Source of the DNA: Ralstonia mannitolilytica
GTDB lineage: Bacteria > Pseudomonadota > Gammaproteobacteria > Burkholderiales > Burkholderiaceae
DNA: 64,000 nt
Direction of reading: 5' to 3'
NCBI RefSeq assembly: GCF_905397375.1
Contig: NZ_CAJPVG010000017.1
Location: 1-64,000, forward strand
The translations under genes were made by a program, and so were the position numbers. Below, one piece after another: positions 41,392 through 50,121 of this stretch. Numbering within the stretch: position 1 is the first letter of the stretch; every line of letters begins with the position of its first letter. The notes under the pieces are model-generated. The model saw only the letters and a program-made list of their open reading frames with translations, had not been told where the DNA came from and searched no databases.

Positions 41392-42051
41392 TTAGTTGTC
41401 GAGCTTGAAGACAAACGGCTTGTTGGCGACCACGGTCATGGCGCGGCCGTTCTGCTTGTACGGGCTGCAGCGCAGGTTGCGCGCGGCATCCAGTGCGGCG
41501 CGGTCCAGGCGCGGCGAGCCGCTGGACGTGATGACGGCCGTATTGGTGACCACGCCGTCCGGCCCAATGGTGACCTTGACCACCGCGCGGCCTTCCTCAC
41601 CCATCTTCTGCGACATGGTGGGGTAGGTCAGCGGCGGATCGTTGCACTGGATGTCGTTGATCCCGACGCTGATGGGGCCGGCGGGGGCCGGGGCTGGCGC
41701 CGGTGCCGCTTCCACGGGCGGCGGCGGAGGCGCGGGCGGTGCGGCGGGGACAACGGGCGCGTTGTCCGATGGCGGCAGCGTGGGCGCTGGCATGGGAGCG
41801 GGCTTGGGCCGCGCCACGGGCTTGACGATGTTCACCGGCTTCGGAGGCGTCGGCTTGGCCGGCTCGGGCTTGGGCGGCTCCGGCGCACGCACCGGCTGCG
41901 GCGGCGTGGCCGGGATGAGGTTGACCTGCAGCTCCGGCGGTTCTTCCTTGTGCGGCGGCGGCTGGATCAGGCCGAGCTGAATCAGCATCAGCACGCCCGC
42001 GTGCAGCAACAGCACGACCACCAGAATCTTGAGAGTACGAGGGTGAATCAT
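41392..42051 (-). CDS. tonB: Energy transducer TonB
   Basis: 219 residues. One N-terminal membrane helix (ILVVVLLLHAGVLMLIQLGL), a long Pro-rich spacer with PEPPKPEPAKPTPPKP, and a C-terminal TonB domain (EEGRAVVKVTIGPDGVVTNTAVITSSGSPRLDRAALDAARNLR). It transmits proton-motive force to outer-membrane receptors. ATG 42051 is chosen over the TTG one codon upstream. First gene of the unit; a Fur box lies about 280 bp upstream. Confidence 0.94.
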   Translation of the reverse strand: MIHPRTLKILVVVLLLHAGVLMLIQLGLIQPPPHKEEPPELQVNLIPATPPQPVRAPEPPKPEPAKPTPPKPVNIVKPVARPKPAPMPAPTLPPSDNAPVVPAAPPAPPPPPVEAAPAPAPAPAGPISVGINDIQCNDPPLTYPTMSQKMGEEGRAVVKVTIGPDGVVTNTAVITSSGSPRLDRAALDAARNLRCSPYKQNGRAMTVVANKPFVFKLDN

Positions 42052-42129
42052 CAACGACCGGGAATCGAAAGCAGAAAAAGGGGTGCGATGCGACGGTGGC
42101 GGGATGGACGCCGAAAACGGCCAGCAACG

Positions 42130-42195
42130 TCAGCGCTTGCCGAAGACGATCAGTGAAACCCCAATGCTGATGAGCAGACTCAGGAGCAGTTCCAT
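42130..42195 (-). CDS. Candidate 21-residue membrane peptide upstream of tonB
   Basis: ATG 42195 opens a short frame beginning MELLLSLLISIGVSLIV and ending FGKR, a single hydrophobic helix with a basic end. It lies between the Fur box and tonB, in the tonB transcript if that starts at the box. The ribosome site is only AAGGC. It may be a leader peptide or a micro-protein, or chance. Confidence 0.35.
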   Translation of the reverse strand: MELLLSLLISIGVSLIVFGKR

Positions 42196-42325
42196 GGCGC
42201 CTTGCGTTGAGCCGGCGGGATCGCCGTCGGCATGACAGGCATTTTAGGCCTACAAGTTGCAACAGTGTTGCGATAAGTGGCAACGTTCTGTTCAAACGCA
42301 ATCGCAACGACAGGTAAGAGTATAA

Positions 42326-42345
42326 ACGATAATGATTCCTATTTG
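42326..42345 (-). promoter_or_regulatory. Fur-box-like site upstream of tonB
   Basis: ACGATAATGATTCCTATTTG contains GATAATGAT, a perfect left half of the Fur consensus, with a weaker right half (TCCTATTT). It fits iron control of tonB-exbB-exbD. Confidence 0.65.
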
Positions 42346-42576
42346 AGATCATTTCCTCGCCGCCCGTGGGGTGAGGCGCACATCCAGACGGCTGATAGCC
42401 CGGTGGCGCGCACGCAGGCGGTGCGGCCCGGATGGCGCCGCGGGCTCGCAACTTGCAAACACAGGGGTCGATCCGGGCTCCGCCGTGTGCGCAAACGCGC
42501 TAGGATGAAACCCATCCAAACACGGTGGCGAACCGGCCAACCGTGACCGACGCAAACGGGGAAGAAGGGGGCGACC

Positions 42577-44892
42577 ATGGACGAAGCCAACCTCAGCATG
42601 GACGACGCCGATGACGACGGCACGTTCGTCCCCACGGGCGGGCGGCAGCCGTCGCTGCTGTCGTCGCTCGATTCCATGTGCGCGCAATTTGCGCTGCGCA
42701 CCGTCTGCGCGATGGGGTTGCGGTTCAACCTGCGCACGAACATCAACGACATCCTGACCGTCTGTGCACCGGAGCTGATCTGGCCGGTGACGGTCATCCA
42801 CCGCCTGCAGCGCTTCCTGGCGGCCCGCTGCGCCGACATGCCAGGCTGGCGGGCCGTCGGCAAGCTGGATCTGCCCACCTTCATGGATCGCCACGGCCAG
42901 TGGAGCAGCGCCTTCGACGAAAGCTCGCTGTTCTACTACCTCGATGAATACGTCAAGCACCACGCGAAGGACATGTTCACGGTCTTCGGCGCCTCCTGCC
43001 AGGCGCTGGGCGAGCGGCTGTCCGGCGAGCGCGTGCTGCTGGTCGGCAACATCGACATGCTGGCGCGCGTGCTCGGCCTGCCGCCGCATGAGCGCGCGCT
43101 GCTGCTGTTCGCCTCGCTGGTGAAATACAAGCGCGATCTGCGTGCGGTGATGGTCGACTGCAAGGTCGCGCACAGCCAGGAAGCCTTCCAGTTGCTGGCC
43201 AGCCTTGCCGGGGCGAGTACGGCGGAGGTGGCGGCGTCGTTGCGGCCGGGGTCACGGCTCGAGACGCTTGGTCTGATCGAGCCGCCGCTGCCGGAGAACA
43301 GCGTCACCGATCTGGGCGACCTGATGCGCATCTCCGACCGCCTGCTGCATGTGCTGCTGGGCGATTACGCCAGCGAGGCGGAGATGATGGCCGTCTTTAC
43401 GCGCCCCGCGCCGCCGACCACGCTGTCGCAAGCCGATTACCCGCATGTCGAGACCGATGCGCGCTACCTGACCGCATTGCTCGAGAACGCCTCGCGACAG
43501 CGCGCGACCGGCGTGAACATCCTGCTCTACGGCGCGCCCGGCACCGGCAAGACCGAGCTTGCGCGCGTGCTCGCGCGTGATGCCGGCTGCGACCTGTACG
43601 AGGTGGATTGTCTGGACAAGGACGGCAACAGCCTCACCGGGAAAGACCGCTATCGCTCCCTGCAGGTGTCGCAGGCGTTCCTGCGCGGGCGGCCCGGCGC
43701 GGTGCTGCTGTTTGACGAAGTGGAAGACGTGTTTCCCGGCCCCACGCGCGAGCTGATGAGCCTGTTTGGCCACGAAGAGCCGCGCGGCTCGGTCAACGGC
43801 AAGGCGTGGGTCAACCAGACACTCGAGCAGAACCCCGTACCGGTGATCTGGGTATCGAATTCCATCCGGCAGATCGACCCGGCGTATCTGCGCCGCTTCC
43901 AGTTCCACCTGGAGCTGAAGGTGCCGCCGCCGACCGTGCGCGAGAGCATTATCCGCAAGCATCTGGAAGGGCTCGATGTGTCGGATGCGTTCATGGCGAA
44001 ACTGGCCGCGCGCAAGACGCTCACGCCCGCGCAGATTGATTCCGCCGCGCGTTTTGCGCGCCTGACGCAGCCGGCCATGGAGGAATCCGCAGAATCGCTG
44101 ATCCTGCGCCAGCTTGATCACGCCGACCAGGCCATGGGGCTGCGGCCGGACGTGCAGGCGCATCGCGTCGTCACCGAATACAAGCTGGACTATCTGAACC
44201 TGGAGACGCGCTTTTCGGTCGAGCGCATCATTGACGCGCTGCGGGCGCGCAAGCGCGGCACGCTGTGCTTCTACGGGCCGCCCGGCACCGGCAAGACGGT
44301 GCTGGCCGAACACATTGCCGGCGAGCTCGATGTGCCGCTGATGATCAAGCGCGCGTCCGACCTGATGAGCAAGTACGTGGGCGAGACCGAGCAGCAGATT
44401 GCGGCAATGTTCGCCCGGGCGGAAGAAGAGCGCGCGCTGCTGCTGCTGGACGAGGCCGACAGCTTCATGCAGAGCCGCCAGGCCGCCGTGCGCAACTACG
44501 AGGTCTCCGAGGTCAACGAGATGCTGCAGGGCATGGAGCGCTTTGACGGCATCTTCATCTGCACGACCAACCTGTTTGATCGCATCGATGAAGCGGCGCT
44601 GCGGCGCTTTGCCTTCAAGATCCGCTTCAAGCCGCTGATGCGGCAGCAGCGTGAGCAGATGTTCATTGCCGAAGCGCTGGGAGGAAAGGCCGAGGCGCTC
44701 AAGCCGGTGTGGCGCGAGATTCTTGCCTCGCTCGACATGCTCACGCCCGGGGATTTTGCGGTGGTGAAGCAGCAATCGGTGCTGCTCGGCGAGGCGCTGG
44801 AGCCGGAGGCCTTCCTCGCACAGCTGCGCCAGGAGCACTCCATCAAGCCCGAGCTGCGCGAACGCCGGTCGATCGGCTTCACGCAGCGCTGA
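42577..44892 (+). CDS. Tandem AAA+ ATPase of unknown function
   Basis: 771 residues. An N-terminal helical region (about 1-290) without a recognised domain is followed by two AAA+ modules. Module 1: Walker A GAPGTGKTE (near 319), Walker B VLLFDEVEDVF, sensor and Arg finger SNSIRQIDPAYLRRF. Module 2: GPPGTGKTV (near 567), LLLLDEADSF, TNLFDRIDEAALRRF. Both sites look intact, so it may act as a CDC48-like double-ring unfoldase or remodeller. No protease domain is fused. Its stop abuts the stop of the cupin gene with zero spacing. I know no function for this family. Confidence 0.85.
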   Translation: MDEANLSMDDADDDGTFVPTGGRQPSLLSSLDSMCAQFALRTVCAMGLRFNLRTNINDILTVCAPELIWPVTVIHRLQRFLAARCADMPGWRAVGKLDLPTFMDRHGQWSSAFDESSLFYYLDEYVKHHAKDMFTVFGASCQALGERLSGERVLLVGNIDMLARVLGLPPHERALLLFASLVKYKRDLRAVMVDCKVAHSQEAFQLLASLAGASTAEVAASLRPGSRLETLGLIEPPLPENSVTDLGDLMRISDRLLHVLLGDYASEAEMMAVFTRPAPPTTLSQADYPHVETDARYLTALLENASRQRATGVNILLYGAPGTGKTELARVLARDAGCDLYEVDCLDKDGNSLTGKDRYRSLQVSQAFLRGRPGAVLLFDEVEDVFPGPTRELMSLFGHEEPRGSVNGKAWVNQTLEQNPVPVIWVSNSIRQIDPAYLRRFQFHLELKVPPPTVRESIIRKHLEGLDVSDAFMAKLAARKTLTPAQIDSAARFARLTQPAMEESAESLILRQLDHADQAMGLRPDVQAHRVVTEYKLDYLNLETRFSVERIIDALRARKRGTLCFYGPPGTGKTVLAEHIAGELDVPLMIKRASDLMSKYVGETEQQIAAMFARAEEERALLLLDEADSFMQSRQAAVRNYEVSEVNEMLQGMERFDGIFICTTNLFDRIDEAALRRFAFKIRFKPLMRQQREQMFIAEALGGKAEALKPVWREILASLDMLTPGDFAVVKQQSVLLGEALEPEAFLAQLRQEHSIKPELRERRSIGFTQR

Positions 44893-45234
44893 TCAATCGA
44901 CGATAAACAGCTTCGCGCCGATCTTCGTGGACGACCGGTGCGCCTCGGCATCGTCGCCGACCTGGTAGCTCATGCCGGGTCTGAGGGTGAACTTGCGGCC
45001 GTCCTGCAGCGTGGTTTCCAGCTCCCCCTCCAGGCAGAACAGGACGTGCCCCTTCTTGCACCAGTGGTCGGCCAGGTAGCCCGGTGTGTATTCCACCATG
45101 CGCACGCGAATCCGGTTGCGTTCGTCGCCAAAGTCGCGCGTGCGCCAGATGGCGAGACCGGTTTCTCCGCGATGTTCGGTCGGTTCGACGGTAGACCAGT
45201 CCGTCGTGCCGAAGGGGAAGGGGGCCATTTTCAT
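44893..45234 (-). CDS. Cupin-fold protein of the DHCW-motif type
   Basis: 113 residues. Beta-rich cupin with GYLADHWCKKGHVLFCLEGELETTL, where the His and Cys of DHWCKKGH could bind metal, and RPGMSYQVGDDAEAHRS as the second motif. I recall a family named after a DHCW motif. Enzymatic activity unknown. Convergent with the AAA+ ATPase: the two TGA stops abut inside TGATCA. Confidence 0.78.
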   Translation of the reverse strand: MKMAPFPFGTTDWSTVEPTEHRGETGLAIWRTRDFGDERNRIRVRMVEYTPGYLADHWCKKGHVLFCLEGELETTLQDGRKFTLRPGMSYQVGDDAEAHRSSTKIGAKLFIVD

Positions 45235-45611
45235 CGCAATGTTCCGGTGTGTGACGAGAGGCCTTGATGGTAGCAGTGGCTCGAGTGCTCATCACGTCTC
45301 AATCGAGGTGATCTACGCGCGGCTTCTGGGCACGCCCCGACGGCATTGCGCGGCCGTCAATAATGGGGACGCCGGCTCGCCATTCCAATGTTGATGCGGC
45401 GTTGCAGCACGCCGCCGATGACCGCCCAGCAATGTATGCAGAAATTGCATGGTGCTATGCAACATCGACATAACGATGGCCATGCGCTTCTCTAATATCG
45501 TCGCTTTTTACAAAGCGTGACGAACGTGGGCCGCCTTGAACGCTTGGCCGCCCCATGAGATCCGCGTCCTGCGCGCAGCCTGTGCGGCCCGCGCCATCCT
45601 TGGAGAAAGTC
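45235..45611 (+). promoter_or_regulatory. Upstream region of the DAACS symporter gene
   Basis: About 375 bp without a gene. TTGCAT (45445-45450) and ATGCAA (45457-45462) form an inverted repeat with a third ATGCA copy at 45436-45440, a candidate operator. TAATAT near 45494 may be a -10 element. No terminator found. Confidence 0.4.
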
Positions 45612-46880
45612 TTGAACACCAAACGTCTGACCTCGCACATCGGGGTCGCCATGCTGCTGGGCATCGCCGTGGGCTGGGGCTGCCACGAATACGCCAAGGA
45701 CGCCGCGGCGGCCAAGGACATCGCTTCGTACTTCAGCATCATCACCGACATCTTCCTGCGCATGATCAAGATGATCATTGCGCCGCTGGTGTTTTCGACG
45801 CTGGTGACTGGGCTGGCGAGCATGAGCGGCGGCAACGCGGTCGGCCGCGTGGGCCTGCGCGCGATGATCTGGTTTGTGTGCGCTTCGGCGACCTCGCTGG
45901 CGCTGGGCATGGTGCTGGTCAACTTCTTCCAGCCCGGCGTGCACATGAACTTGCCGCTGCCGGAGGTGACTGCCACGTCGGGCCTGAAGACCGGCGACTT
46001 CACGCTCAAGGCCTTCATCACCCACGTGTTCCCGCGCAGTATCGTGGAGGCCATGGCCACCAACGAGATCCTGCAGATCCTGGTGTTCTCACTGTTCTTC
46101 GGCGCTGCGCTCTCGACGATGAAGAACCCGATGGAAACCGTGATCGGCCGCGGCCTGGAAGAGCTGACCAAGCTGATGTTCCGCATTACCGACTACGTGA
46201 TGCGGTTTGCACCGCTGGGCGTGTTTGCCGCCATGGCCGCTGCCATCACGGTGGAAGGCGTGGGCGTGCTGTGGACGTACGGCAAGCTGATCGGCGAGTT
46301 CTACCTGGGCCTGGCGCTGCTGTGGGCGATCCTGTTCTTCGTCGGCTATGTGCTGCTGGGCCGTTCGCTCGGGCGCCTGCTGGGGCTGATTCGCGAGCCG
46401 ACCATGCTGGCGTTTGCCACGGCGAGCAGCGAATCGGCGTATCCGAAGACGATGGAAGCGCTGGAGAAGTTTGGCGTGCCCAAGCGCGTGGCCAGCTTCG
46501 TGCTGCCGCTGGGCTACTCGTTCAACCTCGATGGCTCGATGATGTATCAGGCGTTCGCGGTGCTGTTCATCGCGCAGGCGTACAACATCCAGATGAGCTT
46601 TACGCAGCAGGTCACGCTGCTGCTCGTGCTGATGCTCACGAGCAAGGGCATGGCCGGCGTGGCGCGCGCCTCACTGGTGGTGGTGGCGGCCACGCTGCCG
46701 ATGTTCCATCTGCCGGAAGCCGGTCTGCTGCTGATCATCGGCATCGACCAGTTCTTCGACATGGGCCGCACGGCCACCAACGTGATCGGCAACAGCCTGG
46801 CCACGGCCGTGGTGGCGAAGTACGAACCGGCTGAAGAAGAAGGCGAGGGCGAAGTCGCCGCGCAGCCGAACCTCGGCTAA
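45612..46880 (+). CDS. Dicarboxylate/amino acid:cation symporter (DAACS)
   Basis: 422 residues, GltP/DctA family. Family motifs: the serine-rich hairpin FATASSESAYPKTME, the GYSFNLDGSMMYQA helix and the MGRTATNVIGNSLAT segment that binds substrate and cation. It imports glutamate, aspartate or C4-dicarboxylates. TTG 45612 is preferred because GGAG sits 6 nt upstream and it gives MNTKRLTSHIG; ATG 45555 adds 19 residues without a ribosome site. Confidence 0.9.
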   Translation: MNTKRLTSHIGVAMLLGIAVGWGCHEYAKDAAAAKDIASYFSIITDIFLRMIKMIIAPLVFSTLVTGLASMSGGNAVGRVGLRAMIWFVCASATSLALGMVLVNFFQPGVHMNLPLPEVTATSGLKTGDFTLKAFITHVFPRSIVEAMATNEILQILVFSLFFGAALSTMKNPMETVIGRGLEELTKLMFRITDYVMRFAPLGVFAAMAAAITVEGVGVLWTYGKLIGEFYLGLALLWAILFFVGYVLLGRSLGRLLGLIREPTMLAFATASSESAYPKTMEALEKFGVPKRVASFVLPLGYSFNLDGSMMYQAFAVLFIAQAYNIQMSFTQQVTLLLVLMLTSKGMAGVARASLVVVAATLPMFHLPEAGLLLIIGIDQFFDMGRTATNVIGNSLATAVVAKYEPAEEEGEGEVAAQPNLG

Positions 46881-46890
46881 GGCCCAAAGT

Positions 46891-46922
46891 AAAAACGCCA
46901 CCTACCCAGGTGGCGTTTTTTT
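46891..46922. terminator. Bidirectional terminator, DAACS / murI
   Basis: AAAAACGCCACCT (46891-46903) pairs with AGGTGGCGTTTTT (46908-46920), 4-nt loop. The murI stop codon overlaps its T tract, so the two genes share this element tightly. Confidence 0.9.
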
Positions 46923-47769
46923 ATTCAGCTTGCGAAGCGAGGGAGGTCGCTGCAGGGGTGAGCGGCGCATCGCCAATGTCGACGCGCTGCGCCATGGGCG
47001 CCTCTCCCAGCAATGCAGCCACCATGGCTTGCAGCGGAAGCACGTCGCCGGTGCTCATGAAGCGCGGCGAAGCAGCCCGGCCTGACGCGTGCAATCCCGC
47101 CGCCGCCAGCGTGCGGCCGAGATGGCGCGCGACGGCATGTCCTGTGTCGATCAATGTCAGCCGGTCGCCCGCAATCTCGCGGATGGCATCTTCCAGGAAT
47201 GGGTAGTGCGTGCAGCCGAGCACCAGCGTGTCGGCATTCGCATCGAGCATCGGTTGCAGATAGGCCTGCAGCAGTTCGAGCACGGCCGGCGAATGGGTAT
47301 CGCCGCGTTCAATCAGCGGGACGAGGCCGTAGCCGGGTTGGCTCAGCACTTGGCAATCGCCGGAGGCAGCGGCCAGCAGGCGTGCGAATTTCTCGCTGCG
47401 CAGGGTGCTTTCAGTCGCCAGAACGCCGACCACACGGCTCTTCGACGTGGCAACCGCCGGCTTCAAGCCCGGCTCGACGCCGATCACCGGCACCGCGAGT
47501 TTTTCGCGCAGCACGTGCACGGCCTGCGCCGTGGCGGTGTTGCAGGCGATCACCAGTGCCTTGCAGCCTTGATCGACGAGCCATTCGCACACACGCAGCG
47601 TGCGATCGGCAATGTATTCGGGTGATTTTTCCCCGTACGGGGCATGGCGGGAATCCGCCAGGTAGAGAAGCGATTCGGCCGGCAGTTCGGCGCGAATCGC
47701 GCGCAGGACGGAGAGCCCTCCGAGGCCGGAATCAAAGACTCCGACCGGTGCCTGCGCGCGTGTGGTCAT
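46921..47769 (-). CDS. murI: Glutamate racemase
   Basis: 282 residues. It makes D-glutamate for peptidoglycan. The two catalytic cysteines are in IACNTATAQ and VLGCTHYPFL; the opening VFDSGLGGLSVLRAI is typical. It follows the fumarase gene by 10 bp on the same strand, so it is probably co-transcribed. Confidence 0.95.
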   Translation of the reverse strand: MTTRAQAPVGVFDSGLGGLSVLRAIRAELPAESLLYLADSRHAPYGEKSPEYIADRTLRVCEWLVDQGCKALVIACNTATAQAVHVLREKLAVPVIGVEPGLKPAVATSKSRVVGVLATESTLRSEKFARLLAAASGDCQVLSQPGYGLVPLIERGDTHSPAVLELLQAYLQPMLDANADTLVLGCTHYPFLEDAIREIAGDRLTLIDTGHAVARHLGRTLAAAGLHASGRAASPRFMSTGDVLPLQAMVAALLGEAPMAQRVDIGDAPLTPAATSLASQAE

Positions 47770-47779
47770 GTTGCAGCGA

Positions 47780-49303
47780 TCAGGCTGCGGCGACGGGGAT
47801 CTTGCCGATCTTCGCCTGCCATTCCGCCGGGCCGGTCTTGTGGACCGACGTGCCGGAGCTGTCCACGGCCACAGTGACCGGCATGTCCTTCACGTCGAAC
47901 TCGTAGATGGCTTCCATGCCGAGGTCTTCAAACGCCAGCACCTTGGCGGCGCGGATGGCCTTCGACACGAGGTAGGCCGCGCCGCCCACGGCCATCAGGT
48001 AGGCCGACTTGTGCTTCTGGATGGCCTCGATGGCCGCCGGGCCGCGCTCGGCCTTGCCCACCATGGCGATCAGGCCCGTCTGGGCGAGCATCGTCTCGGT
48101 GAACTTGTCCATGCGTGTGGCCGTGGTCGGGCCTGCCGGGCCGACGACTTCATCGCGCACGGGGTCGACCGGGCCGACGTAGTAGATCACGCGGTTGGTG
48201 AAGTCGATCGGCAGCTTCTCGCCCTTGGCGAGCATGTCGGCGATGCGCTTGTGCGCGGCGTCGCGGCCGGTCAGCATCTTGCCGTTGAGCAGCAGCGTCT
48301 GGCCCGGCTTCCACGAGGCGACTTCTTCCGGCGTGAGCGTGTTCAGGTCGACGCGCTTGGACGTTTCCGTGTTGGGCGCCCACTCGACCTTCGGCCATTG
48401 CGACAGGTCCGGCGCTTCCAGCTTGGCGACGCCGCTGCCGTCCAGCGTGAAGTGCGCGTGACGCGTGGCGGCGCAGTTCGGGATCATCGCCACGGGCAGG
48501 TTGGCTGCGTGGGTCGGGTAGTCGAGGATCTTCACGTCCAGCACGGTGGCCAGGCCGCCCAGGCCCTGCGCGCCGATGCCCAGCGCGTTGACCTTCTCGT
48601 ACAGCTCGATGCGCAGTTCTTCCACGCGGTTGCGCGGGCCGCGGGCGATCAGGTCCTGGATGTCGATCGGCTCCATCAGCGCTTCCTTGGCCAGCAGCAT
48701 GGCCTTTTCAGCCGTGCCGCCAATGCCGATGCCCAGTATGCCCGGCGGGCACCAGCCGGCGCCCATGGTCGGCACGGTCTTGAGCACCCAGTCGACGATC
48801 GAGTCGGACGGATTCAGCATCACGAACTTCGACTTGGCTTCGGAGCCGCCGCCCTTGGCTGCGACGATCACGTCCACCGTGTCGCCCGGCACGATCGACA
48901 TGTTGATCACGGCCGGGGTGTTGTCCTTCGTGTTGGTGCGCTTGCCGGCCGGATCGGCCAGCACGCTTGCGCGCAGCTTGTTGTCGACGTCGTTGTACGC
49001 ACGGCGCACGCCTTCGTTGACCATGTCTTCCAGGCTCATCGTGGCGCCGTCCCAGCGCACGTTCATGCCCACCTTCAGGAACACGGTGACGATGCCGGTG
49101 TCCTGGCAGATCGGGCGCTTGCCTTCGGCGCACATGCGGCTGTTGGTCAGGATCTGCGCGATGGCATCCTTGGCCGCCGGGCTCTGCTCCTGCTCATAGG
49201 CGCGGCCCAGAGCAGTGATGTAGTCCATCGGGTGGTAATAGCTGATGTACTGCAGCGCGTCGGCAACGCTCTGGATGAGGTCTTCTTGACGAATGACGGT
49301 CAT
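47780..49303 (-). CDS. fumA: Fumarate hydratase class I
   Basis: 507 residues, oxygen-sensitive 4Fe-4S fumarase. The first half has the alpha domain (RPICQDTGIVTVFLKVG with a cluster Cys, MLNPSDSIVDWV, GAGWCPPGILGIGIGG) and the second half the beta domain (KMLTGRDAAHKRI, GPTTATRMDKFTE). Hydrates fumarate to malate, joining the sdh and mdh steps of this window. Slightly shorter than E. coli FumA (548). Confidence 0.94.
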   Translation of the reverse strand: MTVIRQEDLIQSVADALQYISYYHPMDYITALGRAYEQEQSPAAKDAIAQILTNSRMCAEGKRPICQDTGIVTVFLKVGMNVRWDGATMSLEDMVNEGVRRAYNDVDNKLRASVLADPAGKRTNTKDNTPAVINMSIVPGDTVDVIVAAKGGGSEAKSKFVMLNPSDSIVDWVLKTVPTMGAGWCPPGILGIGIGGTAEKAMLLAKEALMEPIDIQDLIARGPRNRVEELRIELYEKVNALGIGAQGLGGLATVLDVKILDYPTHAANLPVAMIPNCAATRHAHFTLDGSGVAKLEAPDLSQWPKVEWAPNTETSKRVDLNTLTPEEVASWKPGQTLLLNGKMLTGRDAAHKRIADMLAKGEKLPIDFTNRVIYYVGPVDPVRDEVVGPAGPTTATRMDKFTETMLAQTGLIAMVGKAERGPAAIEAIQKHKSAYLMAVGGAAYLVSKAIRAAKVLAFEDLGMEAIYEFDVKDMPVTVAVDSSGTSVHKTGPAEWQAKIGKIPVAAA

Positions 49304-49492
49304 GGTGGGGGACCAACGTATAGGAATGAAAAGCCGGTGCGGCAGCGCAGTGGTCGGTGGCCGTCACTGCCTGCCTGTGACCTGGACGGCGGGCGCCGCA
49401 GGCTCAGAACAGCCTGAGATCATACACCCAATGTCGGGCACGGATTGTCCGAGCGCGTTCGTCGGAATCGCCGCGCCGACAAGGGCGCGGCG

Positions 49493-50032
49493 TCAATGTG
49501 CGTCGGCAGCCTCGCCGTGCGGATGCGCGTGCGAAACGATGCGGTCCACCCAGGCCATCACCAGCGCAGAGACCAGGAACGCTACGTGAATCACGACCTG
49601 CCACAGGATCGTGTGGGTGTCCTTCTGGGGTGCATCGATGAAGGTCTTGAGCAGGTGGATCGACGAGATGCTGATCAGCGCCATCGACAGCTTGACCTTC
49701 AGCACGCCGGCGTTCACGTGGTCGAGCCACTCCGGTTCATCCTCATGGCCCTCGATGCCGAGCTTGGACACGAAGATGTCGTACCCGCCGATGATCACCA
49801 TGATCAGCAGGTTGGAGATCATCACCACGTCGATCAGCCCCAGCACGGCGAGCATGATCTTGGTTTCGTCGAGCTCGTTCATGTGCGAGACCAGGTGCCA
49901 AACCTCGATCACGAACAGATAGACGTAGGCCGCCTGGGCAACGATCAGCCCCAGGTACAGCGGCAGTTGCAGCCAGCGGGAGAAGAAGATCAGGCGCGGG
50001 ATCGGGCGCAGCGGAGCAATGGGCGACTTCAT
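49493..50032 (-). CDS. yqhA: YqhA/UPF0114 inner-membrane protein
   Basis: 179 residues with about four membrane helices. FFSRWLQLPLYLGLIVAQAAYV, VMISNLLIMVIIGGYDIFVSKL and VKLSMALISISSIHLLKTF are the conserved blocks. Function unknown in the family. The C-terminus is His-rich (SHAHPHGEAADAH). A single-gene unit between fumA and the DMT transporter. Confidence 0.88.
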   Translation of the reverse strand: MKSPIAPLRPIPRLIFFSRWLQLPLYLGLIVAQAAYVYLFVIEVWHLVSHMNELDETKIMLAVLGLIDVVMISNLLIMVIIGGYDIFVSKLGIEGHEDEPEWLDHVNAGVLKVKLSMALISISSIHLLKTFIDAPQKDTHTILWQVVIHVAFLVSALVMAWVDRIVSHAHPHGEAADAH

Positions 50033-50121
50033 GAGGCAAGCGGGCAGTTGGACGAAAAACTGCGCGATTGTAGCGTTTCGCGATGGCGAAATCGCTTACA
50101 CGGCAACGCTCGCGATGTGCT

